Source of the DNA: Ehretia macrophylla
Lineage: Eukaryota; Streptophyta; Magnoliopsida; Boraginales; Ehretiaceae
Assembly (NCBI GenBank): GCA_037974665.1
Contig: CM075772.1
Location: 36,309,052-36,373,051, forward strand
Length of the DNA stretch: 64,000 nucleotides
Direction of reading: 5' to 3'
Shown: piece after piece, positions 47,555 through 60,400 of the stretch
Numbering within the stretch: the stretch's first letter is position 1
Layout: each line of letters starts with the position of its first letter
Position numbers and translations under genes: made by a program
Notes under the pieces: model-generated
Database searches by the model: none
Told to the model about the DNA's origin: nothing
Seen by the model: only the letters and a program-made list of their open reading frames with translations

Positions 47555-50500
47555 TCCTCTCCCCCTTAAACTAATTGCGTCCACGTAATTCTTACATGAT
47601 TCGGCAAATAACTCTGGATACCGTTCCCGCATCTGATCCTCTCTTTCCCATGTCGCATCCTCTACTCCGTGATGATCCCACAGAACTTTAACCATCGGAA
47701 TACTTTTAGTCCTCAGCTCCTGAACTTTCCGATCGACAATTCGAAGAGGTTTCTCTGTGTAGGTCAAAGTTTCACTGATCTCTAGCGGTTCCGGCTCAAG
47801 TATGTGAGAGGGATCTGGCTGATACTTCCGAAGCATAGAAACATGGAATACGTCATGAATTCTGCCCAGACTGGGAGGTAAAGCTAGACGGTAAGCCAAA
47901 TCACCAACAGTTTCAGTTATCTCAAATGGTCCCACATATCGAGGACTGAGTTTACCTCCTTTACCATGCCGAATCAAACCCTTGCGAGGAGAAATTTTCA
48001 GAAATACCCGGTCCCCCACAGCAAATTTCAGATCACGACGTCGTCTATCTGCATAACTCTTCTGCCGGCTCTGTGCTGTAAGCATTCTTTTTCTGATAAG
48101 CTGCACCTGATCAATCATTTTGTTCATTTCAGGTAAGAGAGTAGGGTCGATAGTCTTCATCTCACCAACATCATCCCAGTAGAGAGGAGACCGACATTTA
48201 CGCCCATACAGTGCCTCATAAGGTGCCATACCAATAGTAGCTTGATAACTATTGTTGTAGGCGAACTCTGCTAGTGGCAAATATTTCTCCCAACTCTTAC
48301 CGAAGTCCAGAATACAAGCCCGCAACATATCCTCGAGGATTAAGATAGTTCTCTCGGATTGACCATCTGTCTGAGGATGATAAGCTGTACTGAAACTCAA
48401 AGTCGTGCCCAAAGCTTTCTGAATCTTCTGCCAGAACTGAGATGTGAATCTGGGATCTCTATCCGACACGATACTCTTTGGAATTCCATGTAGTCGGACA
48501 ACATTCTCAATATACAACTCTACCAGTTTATCAAGAGAATCAGACTTCTTTTTAGCAATAAAATGAGAAGTCTTGGTCAGTCTATCCACAATAACCCAGA
48601 CTGAGTCATTACCCCTCGAAGACCTCGGTAAATCAGAGACGAAATCCATAGTAATATGATCCCATTTCCAAACAGGAATAGCCAAAGGCTGCAACAACCC
48701 TGCAGGTCTCTGATGTTCTGCTTTAACTTTCTGACAAGTAAGACATCGGGCAACATAGTCAGCAATTTCTCTCTTCATATTATTCCACCAGAAGTTCTGC
48801 TTCAAATCTTTATACATTTTCGTACTGCCTGGATGGATAGTATATCTGGAACTGTGTGCTTCAGCAAGAATATCCTTCTTCAGAGTTGGATCATTCGGAA
48901 TACAGATTCTACCCCTGAACTTAAGAATACCATCGTCGTGCAGTTTGAAATCCGACTCTCCCCCTTTTGAATTCTCTAAGACTTTCAACAATTGAAGATC
49001 AGCCTGTTGAGCTTCTCGAATCATGGATAACAACAGAGATTGAATCTGCGAACTTGAAAATTGAATACCAGAATTTGAAGTACTAGGCTTCCATAAGCAC
49101 AATTCTTCCATGAATTCCCAATTTTTGATAATCAAGCTGGCAACAGTAGCCTTTCGGCTCAAAGCATCAGCAACAATATTCGCCTTACCTGGAAGATAAT
49201 TAATAGTGCAGTTATAGTCCTCAAGTAATTCCAGCCAACGCCTCTGCCTCATGTTCAACTCTTTCTGGGAAAACAGATATTTCAAGCTCTTATGATCTGT
49301 AAAGATTTCAAATTTGTTGCCCCAGAGATAATGACGCCATTTCTTTAATGCAAGAATGATAGCTGCAAGCTCAAGATCATGAGTCGGATAGTTGAGTTCA
49401 TAAGGCTTTAGTTTCCTGGAAGCATAAGCAATAACCCTGCCATTCTGCATCAATACACAACCCAGACCTTCCTTCGAAGCATCACTATAGATCATCAAAT
49501 TATCATAACCCTCAGGTAAAGCAAGAATAGGAGCTGTAGTCAATCTCTTCTTCAATTCCTGGAAGCTGGCCTCACATTTATCATTCCAGTCAAATACTGT
49601 TTTCTTCTGAGTAAGCTGAGTTAAAGGCCCTGCAATCTTAGAGAAATCCTTTACAAACCTCCGATAATACCCAGCTAAACCAAGGAAGCTACGAATTTCC
49701 GTGACAGTTTCAGGTCGTTTCCAAGATAACACAACTTCAATCTTCGCTGGATCAACAGAAATACCATCCTGCGAGATAATATGGCCAAGAAAAGAAACTT
49801 GCCTAAGCCAGAATTCACATTTGCTAAACTTTGCAAATAACCGATGCTCCTGAAGTGTCTGTAACACAATTCTGAGATGCTGTTCATGTTCCGCCTCAGA
49901 TTTAGAATAAACAAGGATATCATCAATAAATATGACTACAAATTGATCCAGATAAGGACGGAATACCCTCTGCATTAAATCCATGAATGCGGCGGGAGCA
50001 TTAGTAAGACCAAACGGCAAGACAACAAACTCATAATGGCCATATCGAGTTCTGAAGGCAGTTTTAGGAACATCATCTTTCTTAATCCTCAGCTGATAAT
50101 AACCCTGCCTCAGATCAAATTTAGAGAATACCCTGGCGCCTTGCAACTGATCAAACAACTCTTCGATTAAAGGCAAAGGATATTTATTTTTGATGGTTAC
50201 CTGATTAAGACCCCGATAATCGATGCATAGGCGAAGAGATCCGTCTTTCTTTTTAACGAATAGAACTGGCGCACCCCAAGGCGAAGAACTCGGCTGAATG
50301 AATCCCTTCTCAAGCAAGCCCTGCAATTGAACTTTCAATTCCTGCAACTCAGGTGGAGCCATCCTGTACGGAGTCCTAGAGATAGGTGAAGTTCCCGGCA
50401 ATAAATCAATCATGAACTCTATCTCTCTATCAGGCGGTAACCCAGGTAATTCCTCAGGAAAGACCCTCGGAAACTCCCTCACGATAGGTACATCATTCAA

Positions 50501-52248
50501 TTTCAGTTGATCCCCAGGTTGATTAATCAAATATGCAAGATAAGCCTCACAACCCTTGCTTAATAATTTAGATGCCCTAATAGAAGAAATAATAGGAGTT
50601 CCCGTAGATTTTCTACTACCAACTATTTTAAGTACAGGCTGGTCAGGCATCTCTAGATACACAATCTTCTTTCTACAATCAAGCTGGGCATAATATTTAC
50701 TTAACCAGTCCATCCCCAATATAATTTCAAAATCATTGAAGGGTAGGATAATCAAATCAGCAGGAAAAACACGACCTTCAATAAATATACTACATGCTCT
50801 GCAAATAGACCTAGTAACAAACTTCGGACCCATAGGAGTATAGACCACAATCTCATGCAACAGTTTATCATGTTTCAATTTAGCATTTTGTGCACAAGTA
50901 GGAGTAATAAAAGAATGCGAAGCCCCGGAATCAATTAAAACCTTAACTGATTGATCATTAAGAAGAAAAATACCTTCTACCACAGCGGTAGTGTCCGGAA
51001 GCTCCTCGGCATCCAAAGCAAATACACGGGCCTGGCCTCGTGGTGGTGGTGCTGCAGCTGGTGCCCTGGTCTGAGAGTTCTGAGCTGATGTCTGACCCCT
51101 AGGGTTCTTAAATTTCTGACAGTCTTTAACCCTGTGCTGATCACTGCCGCAACCTGTACACTTGTTATGCTTCTTCCAACAAACATCCTCAGTGTGGCCC
51201 TGGCGCTGACAGAAGCTGCACTGCTGGTGACGTCTTGCAACAGTGCCTCCTAAAGGAGCTCTGTAAGTAGAGGTAGCTGAACTACCCTGCTGCGAACGGG
51301 AAACTGCTGGACGGAACTGACTCTGAGTCTGACTCTGAACTGGTCGTGCCTGAGTCTGAGTAGGCCCTGTGTAACTCTGAGTCTGTCTCGGCTGCGAACT
51401 CTGCCCAACTGATACAGCCTGCCCCTGGTACCCTTGACTCTGAGACTGAAATCGTTTACTCGATTGACTGGTCTCGGCTAACACATCGGCCTTCCGTTTC
51501 TCATATCTCGAGGCAGCTCGGACTACTGCAGCATAGTTAGGAAAATCATTTGAAGACAAGTTCAGCATAATATCTCTCCTCAAACCCATGATGAACCTCT
51601 GAATCTTCATGTCCTCCGGCTGAATTAAAGCTGGTGCATAACGGGAAAGCCGGGTAAAAGTAGCCTCGTATTGATCTACCGTCATACTTCCCTGCCTCAA
51701 GTTTATGAACTCAGTTTGTCGCCTCTCGCGGGCAACTACCGATATATACTTGTCTCGAAATTCTCGGACAAAGTCGGCCCACGAATGATGAGCTCACTCA
51801 GCTCGCCATTTCTCACTGATGGTATTCCACCAATCTTCAGCATCACCCTCGAGAAGGAAAGTAGCATAAGAAACCTTCCTGTCCCCATGGCCCTCCAGTA
51901 CCGCTGCCACTCTCTCGAACTTCCTTAGCCACATCTCAGCTTTCATATCGTCCGGCTCCCCAAAGAAAGTATAGGCCCCATGATGTATAAACCGATCATA
52001 CAGATTCCCTCCGATAGGACCACTACCTCCGGCTCTCGCAGCCTGATTACCTGCAACGACCCCTGGTTGACCCTGTTGTGTAACAAACTGGGCGATAGTG
52101 GTCATAGCTGTGGCCATCGTGGCCAAGATTTGTGCAGGGCTCGGTTCTTGAACCTGCGGTGCATTTTCGGCCACCTCAGCTTCTTGCCCCTGAACCCCTC
52201 GGGTTCTCCACCAACATTCGGATTATCAGCACGACGACGAGGCCCCAT
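47477..52248 (-). CDS. Element F gag-pol (Gag, protease, RT, RNase H, integrase, chromodomain)
   Basis: Gag begins near 52248 (MGPRRRADN) and has a capsid segment about 51.5-52.1 kb. A CCHC knuckle pair lies at 51119-51220 ([18 protein letters not shown]). Protease at about 50.67-51.03 kb has the active-site [12 protein letters not shown] about 49.78-50.34 kb has FIDDILVYS. RNase H about 49.15-49.5 kb contains [10 protein letters not shown] and DALSRK. Integrase about 48.1-48.87 kb has the H-H-C-C zinc region, [19 protein letters not shown] and [11 protein letters not shown] chromodomain ([14 protein letters not shown]) at 47.60-47.77 kb would guide insertion to marked chromatin. The last 25 codons or so lie inside the 3' LTR. 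Pol is well kept; overall about one break. Confidence 0.95.
47555..47567 (-). promoter_or_regulatory. Polypurine tract of element F
   Basis: Minus strand AAGGGGGAGAGGA, identical to the tract in array C. Confidence 0.92.
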
Positions 52249-52584
52249 CTCGAATAGCTAGAATGCAAAGTGTTATGACAGGTATATATATATGTATATA
52301 TGCAATTTATAAGTAAACACATAAAGAAGAGTCCAATTAGATTCACATAAAGTCAAGTGCATAGAAGTTCAAATAAATATTCCACATTCTTGAAGTAAAC
52401 ATAAATCACTAGATCATACTTGACATTCTAGACTCCTGATATTCTATTTCCATGCTAGCATGTTCATTCCTTATTCAAATTTCACTTAGGTCAATCAAAA
52501 TCAAGGACTCATGTATTCACAAAGTCACATAACAAATCTCTACCCACAGACCGAGAAATTTAACCCGGCTTCATGCAATCTATA
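52249..52584 (-). other. Element F untranslated leader
   Basis: About 340 bases between primer site and gag; AT-rich with a short TATATATA run near 52.28-52.30 kb. No frame or motif of note. Confidence 0.8.
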
Positions 52585-52596
52585 GCTCTGATACCA
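52585..52596 (-). promoter_or_regulatory. Primer binding site of element F
   Basis: Minus strand TGGTATCAGAGC, six bases from the 5' LTR. Confidence 0.93.
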
Positions 52597-52602
52597 CTTA
52601 AA

Positions 52603-55090
52603 TGTCACGCCCCGACCCAACCCCCAAGCTAAAGGTTAAGTCCGGACCCGACACACGGACAGAGTCTCCTCTGTACCGTGGACATTCTAAAAACCTGTAA
52701 ACACTTAAACAAGGTCCCAACAATACAATACAAGCTTTTCTCAATTAAACAACAAAGCTATAAGGCCATCCGAGCCTTATAGTACACAATAACTCCAAAA
52801 CACACAAGCATGCGAGAACTTGTTGTCAGCATAGTCTTATAATCTTGACATTCTAGGAAATCAATAAAACGACTTAAAGGATAAAGCATTCTACATTAAC
52901 CATCCACTCCCAAGCATGCAAAGAAATAAGGCAAGAATAAAAGTTATTACAGTTCATAGACTTTCAAAGCTACAACCCAACCAACTAATCTTCGACTTAT
53001 ACAACAAGCACATACATAGCCCTTGGGCTACAAAATAGTACATAAAGTAATCAGATGAGTCTTCCACATAGCAGCAAAATCATTAACCACCTCAAGTTAT
53101 CAGACACAGCAACTAAGGTAAAGGCTCGATCTGAACTTCTTCTTCCTCAACTAAATCAACAAGCTGGGGATCACCCTCAGCGTCTCCTGAAACAGATATC
53201 GAGGTATGAGCAACCACTGTTGCCCAGTGAGGGATATAGTCCCGGGGCGTGCAATGCAACATATAATACAATTATACAACAATAACACTTAGACAATAAA
53301 AGAAACAACGATAACTTAAATAACCACACATTTAAAAGGATACGTTTCAACAATCCCCTATACACCAATCTTCACTGGTCTTCAATCACGATCCACGAAC
53401 CACGAGCACGATCACGATAAGCCGGCATAACCCCATTCACTCCAGTGGGTGTACTCCGGATGTACCCCGAATCCTACGACCCAACATTCCCTGGCAATCT
53501 CCGGACCAGGCGAATGAGGGAATAGGGCACGGAGTTTGAATATCCACCGGCAAGCCCTCTGCCGCCCAGCCGATATTCAACACATCCGCCCCGACACTAT
53601 GGTTGCGCAACCACTATGCAATGCACTCAACGATGGCAAGTTAATAGCAATAATATAAGCATTAACACATATGAGGATCAACAAAGTAGGTTGACCTCGT
53701 TGCAATTAGGATAGAAGCAAAGATAGAAGCTAATAAGCAGTTTACAAATGAACTTATACCATATAAGCATAGAATCATTCCAAAAGCTCGAAATCAATTT
53801 AAAATCATATATAAACACTTAAGAAGTGCTGACATGGGTTTAGAAGTGTGAGACAACTTAAATTGCACCTAAACCTCCTTGTTTTTCGAACTATTTCTCT
53901 TCTAAACCAAAGTTAATGATTTCATTTTCAAAGGAAACTCTCCCAACCTTCTAACTAACCCCCAAGGTACCCTCTCAACCCTCGAACTCAATCAAATGCC
54001 TACGTTTACCTCGAAAGCCCCAATTTCCCTCTTTTGGCTTTAAACCACACCTACATTGTCCGGGCTTCAAATAAGGGATATCAAGGCATCTATAGTACCT
54101 AGGTAGCCTAAGGATACTAGAATTGAAGCCCAATTCCACCCGGATTCGCATTAACCCCGAAAGCCCCAACTTAAAGTCGGCTATTTTCCATTTTTAGGCG
54201 ATTTAAGGGCAATGCAAGTGTACGGGGCTATTTAATTATCCTCACTAGTACCTAAGGCATCAATTAGAAGCATTAATTCAAGCCAATTCGAGCAATTACA
54301 CAAAACCCTAGAAAAAAACGTCACTATTCACCCTAGAAATCAAACTAACGATTCTAACCGTTTAAATTGCGAAACGACGGTTCAAAAGTGTTCTCTAGCA
54401 TTCATATAGATAGTATATTAGCATAGATAACATTTACAATGGCATATAATCATATTTTCAACAAATCAATAAATGAGCAACTATTTAAAAATGCAAAAAC
54501 AAGTCGTGAAATCCCTCACCACTACGCGTAGGAGCACCTAGGAACCTTGCAAACACCCTACACTAGTTGCTCAAGGCTTGGAGAGGCTTGGATTGGAGGC
54601 TTGGTGAGCAAAATCTCTCTCTTTTCTCCTCTAGCTGCTGTCGGGTTTGGGGCTGCTGTTTCAGCTTTTTATTTTTTTTTTCTTTTGCATTTTGTGAGTT
54701 TAAGTGATATAATAAGGGGTTGAGTTGAGGTGGGGTCCTTTGGGTGCTTAAGTGGTTTAATAAAATGCACGTTGCTAGCTTCAAAACGAGGCTAATGTAA
54801 AAAACTTAGGCTAGCTAATTAAATACCTAAGTTAGTTACGTAACACTATTCACTTGACTTCTAAAATTATTTTCTAAACGAGCCCTCCTAACGCCTTTAG
54901 CTCAAATGCGCATTTTTCCCACTACTTTTACAATTAATATGATTTAATAAAAATGCTAATTAACAAATAGAAAGTAGTTTAAAAACGGAGCGAATAGTAG
55001 TCACAAAGTCAGTTAATAAGGCATAGAAGTAAATGCGCAAACAAGGGATGCAACAGTAATTAAATGCATGGCTAAAACCCGGGCGTCACA
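52603..55090 (-). repeat. Element F 5' LTR
   Basis: TGTCACGCCCCGACC to CCCGGGCGTCACA, 2,488 bases, nearly identical to the 3' LTR. Donor-like site 54519/54520, palindrome 53600-53613, acceptor-like site 53187-53188. Confidence 0.95.
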
Positions 55091-55095
55091 AGCAT
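55091..55095. repeat. Target-site duplication AGCAT, right copy
   Basis: Exact repeat of 45061-45065. Confidence 0.93.
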
Positions 55096-55590
55096 GAAGC
55101 AGAACCATCTAAGCACACCGAGCGGCGCATCAAGCAAAGAAAGAGGGAAAACAAAGAATGGAATACGGGAAACGAGCTTACCGGTCTTTGCTATGGATCT
55201 TTCCCCTCGCTATAGCCTATGCTATATTATCACTAGGCGAGAGGAGATCTAGTCAAATAACGCATAAGAGAAGATCTCTTTGGAATGAACTACAAGTCAC
55301 CAAGATGGGAAAAGAGCACCCCAGTTTAGTGGTACAGGCTTGATGGCGCTTATGCCCCTTTAAAAGGTACCTGACTCTTAATCATAGACAGACTTGCATT
55401 GACCTCAACATAAGAGTCAGAACCTGGTCTATTCTCTTTCTCAATCTTCAATCGATCATTCTCTGCTACAAATAGAAGGGCTTTCCCAACTAACAAGGAA
55501 GTGGGATTGATAATTGAGATCAATTCTGAACTTGACCAAGATGGCCTATATACCAATTGACTGACACCATTCCTAAAAAAATGAAGATCG

Positions 55591-55630
55591 TTGCGAGAAG
55601 ACCACCCTCGTTGCGAGAAGACCACCCTCG
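55591..55630. repeat. 20-base tandem repeat, two exact copies
   Basis: The unit TTGCGAGAAGACCACCCTCG occurs twice head to tail. Confidence 0.97.
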
Positions 55631-57473
55631 TGTAACTGCGAAAGATTGGCAGCTATAGAATGAACCTTGAGATCAGGTTTAATTAAAAGGGATTCGAGTA
55701 GCGGGAAGATACTAATTGAATAATCTTGAGCAGGAAAGGGAGGAACCGAACTAGCTTGGCTAGCTAAGGCGATTTTGGATACGATAGTAACTAGACCTAA
55801 GAAGCTGCTGGAAATTGTCCTAGAATCCTTACTCGTTCATGTCGGGATTCAACCTAAGGCTTGTTCGAAATTCGAATGAATGGATAATACATACATAAAG
55901 AATATGAAGCACAATCTCCAACTCTTAATCGGTGGCATCTTTTGTTGCTCCTGATGCTTCCATAGAGAGAAATAAAACATTTTTCACGCTTCTTCGCCCT
56001 TTATCTCCTCATCTTCGAAGATGTCTCTATGCGTTCCTAATGCTTTTGACCTGACTCTTTGTATGCTATTTTTTTTTCTTTCTGTTTGGTCAAGATACGA
56101 CACTTGTTCTGGCCCTCCGACCTTATTCAGAATTTAGCTCTGACTTTCCTTGCCCATCCCTTTCGAATGATTCAGTGTAATTTCTTGTCACACTCTCTCT
56201 AGACCCAACCATGGCCCTCCGTTCAATTACCTCTTTACTCGAGCCTTGGCATAGCATTTTTGATCTCATTCGTTTTCTAACGAATTCTAAAGGAGTCTTT
56301 CATATTGCACCGGTGCTGGAAAATATTGTACTCTTCCCTACAGGGACAACAGACACTCTTCAATGGATCCTCCTTGAAACAACTAGTAGATCACCATTTC
56401 TTAAGGTTTTGTACGACTTACTACTCAAGTGAGACATATATTTATCAGGAAAAGTTTAGCTAACCGGAAAGAAATTGTGGTGAGACAATTCGGTTCTCTA
56501 GACCCATCTGCCGCCCAGAGCGGTGTTTAAATTGTTGAACCAAAAATGAGTTAGAAAGGAGTGGAACGAAAGTAGAAAAGTGAAGACCCAAGGAGAAAGA
56601 AAGGCTTATGACTTTACATTATCCAGAACGAAGCCCAATCGATTCGAGTCGGTAAGTCAAACAAACAATATAGTTCACGATCAAGTCATTCGCTCCTATA
56701 GCGGTTCGAAATTATTTAAAAATCTATAAAGTTGTTCAATTGATCCATCAAGGAGAGACCTTTGGCCTAATAAAGTAGGGCAATCTTGAATGGGATGGCT
56801 ATAATGGATGTCCCAAAAATAGGGCCTCCAACTCCAATGGAAACTCCTAGTCTTAAGCTTGACCTATCTTGCTCAATGGATTGTTAGCCAGTTGTTTTTT
56901 ATCCCTTGACCTTGCAGCTTTCATAGCAGGAAACCAGGCTACATTCTTTCAAGACAGGGTTGAAGAAAAGGCTTCTGCCCTTACTCCAACGGCGCCTACT
57001 CCTTCAAAGCCGAGAGCGTGTACCTCTCTCGATTGAATGTATGACTTAGCAGCAGACACCAAAGGCGCAAGCCCTTACTATACTAGACTTTCTCCTGAGG
57101 GCATGGTATGGAATAGACCCCATCATGGTTGGTCAGCATCGGTGGATCGTCTTCCCTGATTATGGTTTAGATCAAGAGGTACAGTACCATCCTGTTAAGG
57201 ATGAAAAAAGATCCTTTGTACTTGACTACCACTTCTGAACTTGTGCTTACCAATATAGGAAAAGGTAGCAGGCTGCTAACACAGGCAAGTTTTAGTTGGG
57301 CTGATCAAATCCTCATGAGTTTTTACCTCGCGATAGATTTAGAACCATCCATCATTCGTCACCTGCAAGAAATGGTTAAAAAGGAGACGCCTTAGAAAAT
57401 ATAGTACAAAGGGGCTTTTTTATAACTATCCATTACCTTCTATTCTAATTCACAAAGAGAAAAAAACCATCAC

Positions 57474-57499
57474 TACTTTAATTGCCTACTTTAATTGCC
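57474..57499. repeat. 13-base tandem repeat, two copies
   Basis: TACTTTAATTGCC occurs twice in a row after a purine-rich stretch. Confidence 0.93.
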
Positions 57500-60400
57500 T
57501 GATTGATGAAGATATGCCATGGAATTCCCATCCTTAGATAATAAGGAGAACGGGAAATGTGAAATAGCCAACCTATGCCTATTCGTAGCCCACCTGCTTA
57601 CCTCTTGTGAAACCTTTGCCCAGGAGCTCAAGAAACAACTCTATTTTCTCGGTTCCATTCTAGCCTTACCAAATGCTACTCATTTTCGGTGGTAGTATGA
57701 TTAGAAAACCCTCCTCTATTCCCTAGCATCCAACTAGTCAAGTGCCTCTTCTATCTGTTCGGTCCTCGCTCTCAATGAAAACTACCCGCTGAAAGGAATA
57801 TTGAAGCAACTTTTCGCATAGCCCTTTCTTGAACAATTAAATCAGGAACCGGTGCAGAAGACAAGAGGGACCTAACCGCTGCATCTCATGCCCTGAACTC
57901 CTTTTGTGGGTTGTATTTTTTTTCTTTTTGGAATATTGTTGATATTTCCCGAAAGCACATGAAACTTCCTCTTATTCGATCTTATTGGCTTAGCTGGAGA
58001 GTTTGCTGATACTGATCTGGTAATGTCAAAAAGGCGATTCTCAATAGCTTCAATAGCAGAGATTATAGGACATGAAGATAGGATAAAGATGGCGGGATGA
58101 AGCAGTCTTTAAAAAACCATTGGTAAGAGAATACAAAGAAGTAACTCAGGGAAGGGACCTTTACCATTTCACTTCTTCCGCTTTTGATGATTCTACTAAT
58201 AGAACAGAACCCGAGAGGAATGAAAGGAGTGAACTTCACTCGGATTAGGGGCTAACCTTGAATGTCAAGGTGAGCTGGCAAGACTAGGGAAATAACCTAA
58301 TGAGACCCTGTATGAAGCTCGGGTACTTCATGTAGAGAGAGACCGAAGCCAGTCTAATTCACTTCATGATGCCAGGACTTACTCGCCCCAGGGAAATTGA
58401 ATTTTCCCATGCTGGATCGCACGACATCCCTCATAGAAGTTACTCCATATTTATGTACGGGTAAGAAAAGAAGGAACCCACTTTTGCATTTTTCGGAGCT
58501 TTACATCTAGTGAATGAGGTTGCATTGGATCAGACAGCTTTTAGTTCCTCTTCTGCCTACAAGCTCTCAACATATGTGAACTTTTTCTACTCTTCATGCT
58601 TTGCTGTGAAAAAGAATAAGTTATTCTCAAGTGTAAAGGGGGAGCTGCTAGTAATAAGTGAGAAAACAAGCAAGGGATTGAGCGCGAAAAAGTTTTATTG
58701 TTCGGGCACTTCTTTCTATTAGCCTTCCTTGAAGCATTCGGAGAAAGAGAATGCGAATACGAGGTTCTAGTCAATTCCTTTATTTAGTCAACCTTGCTTT
58801 GGAATTTCCTCTATCAAACATTATTACCGAACAGAATAAACTCGAACGAGAAGGCTTAAGCAGGTACGACATGATTGGGTTAGCTAGACTTATTGCGCTG
58901 AATAAAATAAGTTGTTCGTTTCACATTGGTTCATGACTTAGTCTTAGTAGCAGGACTATGGTTGACTTGCTCGTTTATACCGTAACTCGACTGTCCGTTC
59001 AAGGGAAGTATCAACAAATGATCCCGGTGCATTTGACTTTTGAATTTGTCTTTGCTTTTTTGGGCATTCAGCTTTTGTTTGGATCTCTATCTCAAGAAAG
59101 TCGGGCATGAAAGTAAGAAAGAAGGTAAAGGACTGAATCTGCTGCTATTGATCTACCACGTAAGGATTTGCACTCTCCAAGCAAGCCAGGTATGCAACTG
59201 ACTCTTATCCATGCCAGACAGAAAGCAAGTCTTCTTACCGCTCCTTTGGTACACGTATAATAAATAGAATAGATCACGCATCTAACTATGAATTTTATAA
59301 TATAAGAGAGCGAGTAGCCAGCACTACTTCCCACTTGAATGATGTTCTTTCTCCACTCTTTATTCATCGGGATTCTGTTAGTGTTCATACGGGGCCAAAA
59401 AGGGCTTTTCGAAGGTAGAGTCAGCACCATCTTGCAATCAACCTTCTCAAACCGAGCTCACTAGCGACGTCGAATACCATACCAGGAAATCGACGATGGA
59501 CAGATGAATCATGAGATAATGGACAGTTAATTAAAACCGTTGCCCCGCTATACCCCATTCGCTCTGCACTTTCCCTTGTTGCAGTAGCGAGGGATGTAGT
59601 AATAGCAATAGCAATAGGATAAGGTACGCCTTGTAAGAAACTGAGATGTGGGGCCTCTATCTTTGGTGGCACTGATGAGGTTGAATCAGAAAAGGGCAAG
59701 GCAAATCATTCCACTGAAATAAGAGCACAATTTATAAGAGGGAGTTTTGCCTATCCAGAGCTGGAAGAAGCGATTCAATTCTTAATGCCCCAAGATCAGC
59801 AATAACTAGCATATATAATATTAGATCGATCTTCCTTCTCAGGCACTTTTGAAATAGTTAATCATAAAAGGTTGTTAGTTCGACTGCCACAAAAAGAGGG
59901 GCAAATGCTATTGAATGGCCTATTTGAGAAGAAGCTGCCTTTGTTTGCTACTAGGTGCCTTAAGTGGAATAGGAGGTTGAATCAATAGTAAGAGAATAGG
60001 CAACGAATGCATAGTTAGCCTTAGGAAGAATGCACGAAGAGGCTGCAAGAGGTGCAAGAAGAAGGGCAAGGGCTTTGGTTCTATCTTTAGAAGAAGTGGC
60101 ATATACCAGAACAAGAGGAGTTTGATGTGGCATTAGCGATCTTACCTGCTTATCTACTATTGGATTTAGGCTTTTTTAAATATCCGTGGGAACAGCAGAG
60201 CACTAACTAGGAGGATTCCCCCAACATGGGACCTTTGGCTCTTTGATAGAATAGATTATGCATGTGAAAAAAAAGAAGGAAAAGACACTGTGAGGTGGAT
60301 TGGAAAAATGAGATCTTCCTCCTCCTGTTTAGACATAACGCTGCCATTGAAAGAAAAAAGAGATTTAGGTTACTGAAAATTGAACTAGTAGTAGAGTGAA

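Larger units (their letters stand above)
45066..55090 (-). mobile_element. Element F: nearly whole Ty3/gypsy Tekay-like chromovirus
   Basis: 3' LTR 45066-47554, interior 47555-52602, 5' LTR 52603-55090, perfect AGCAT duplications, matching primer site and polypurine tract. All domains from capsid to chromodomain are present. It looks nearly whole, with about one break. The LTRs differ by about one base per hundred by eye, so the insertion is recent, about half a million years at 1.3e-8 changes per site per year. It is the youngest autonomous-type element here and the closest relative in this window of whatever mobilised array C. It lies in mitochondria-like DNA, not in the A-E nest. Confidence 0.95.

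Noticed and set aside
45066-55090. Element F as two separate solo LTRs
   Set aside because: The primer site, the polypurine tract, a full gag-pol and matching AGCAT duplications show one element.
58250-58470. Possible group II intron core near 58.3-58.45 kb
   Set aside because: TACGGG-like words are present but no domain V hairpin of the standard form (GAGC...GTACGGTTC) was found.
59421-59699. 92-codon minus-strand frame (MPFSDSTSSVPPK...)
   Set aside because: No recognisable domain and overlapped by another frame; length is within chance for DNA of this composition.
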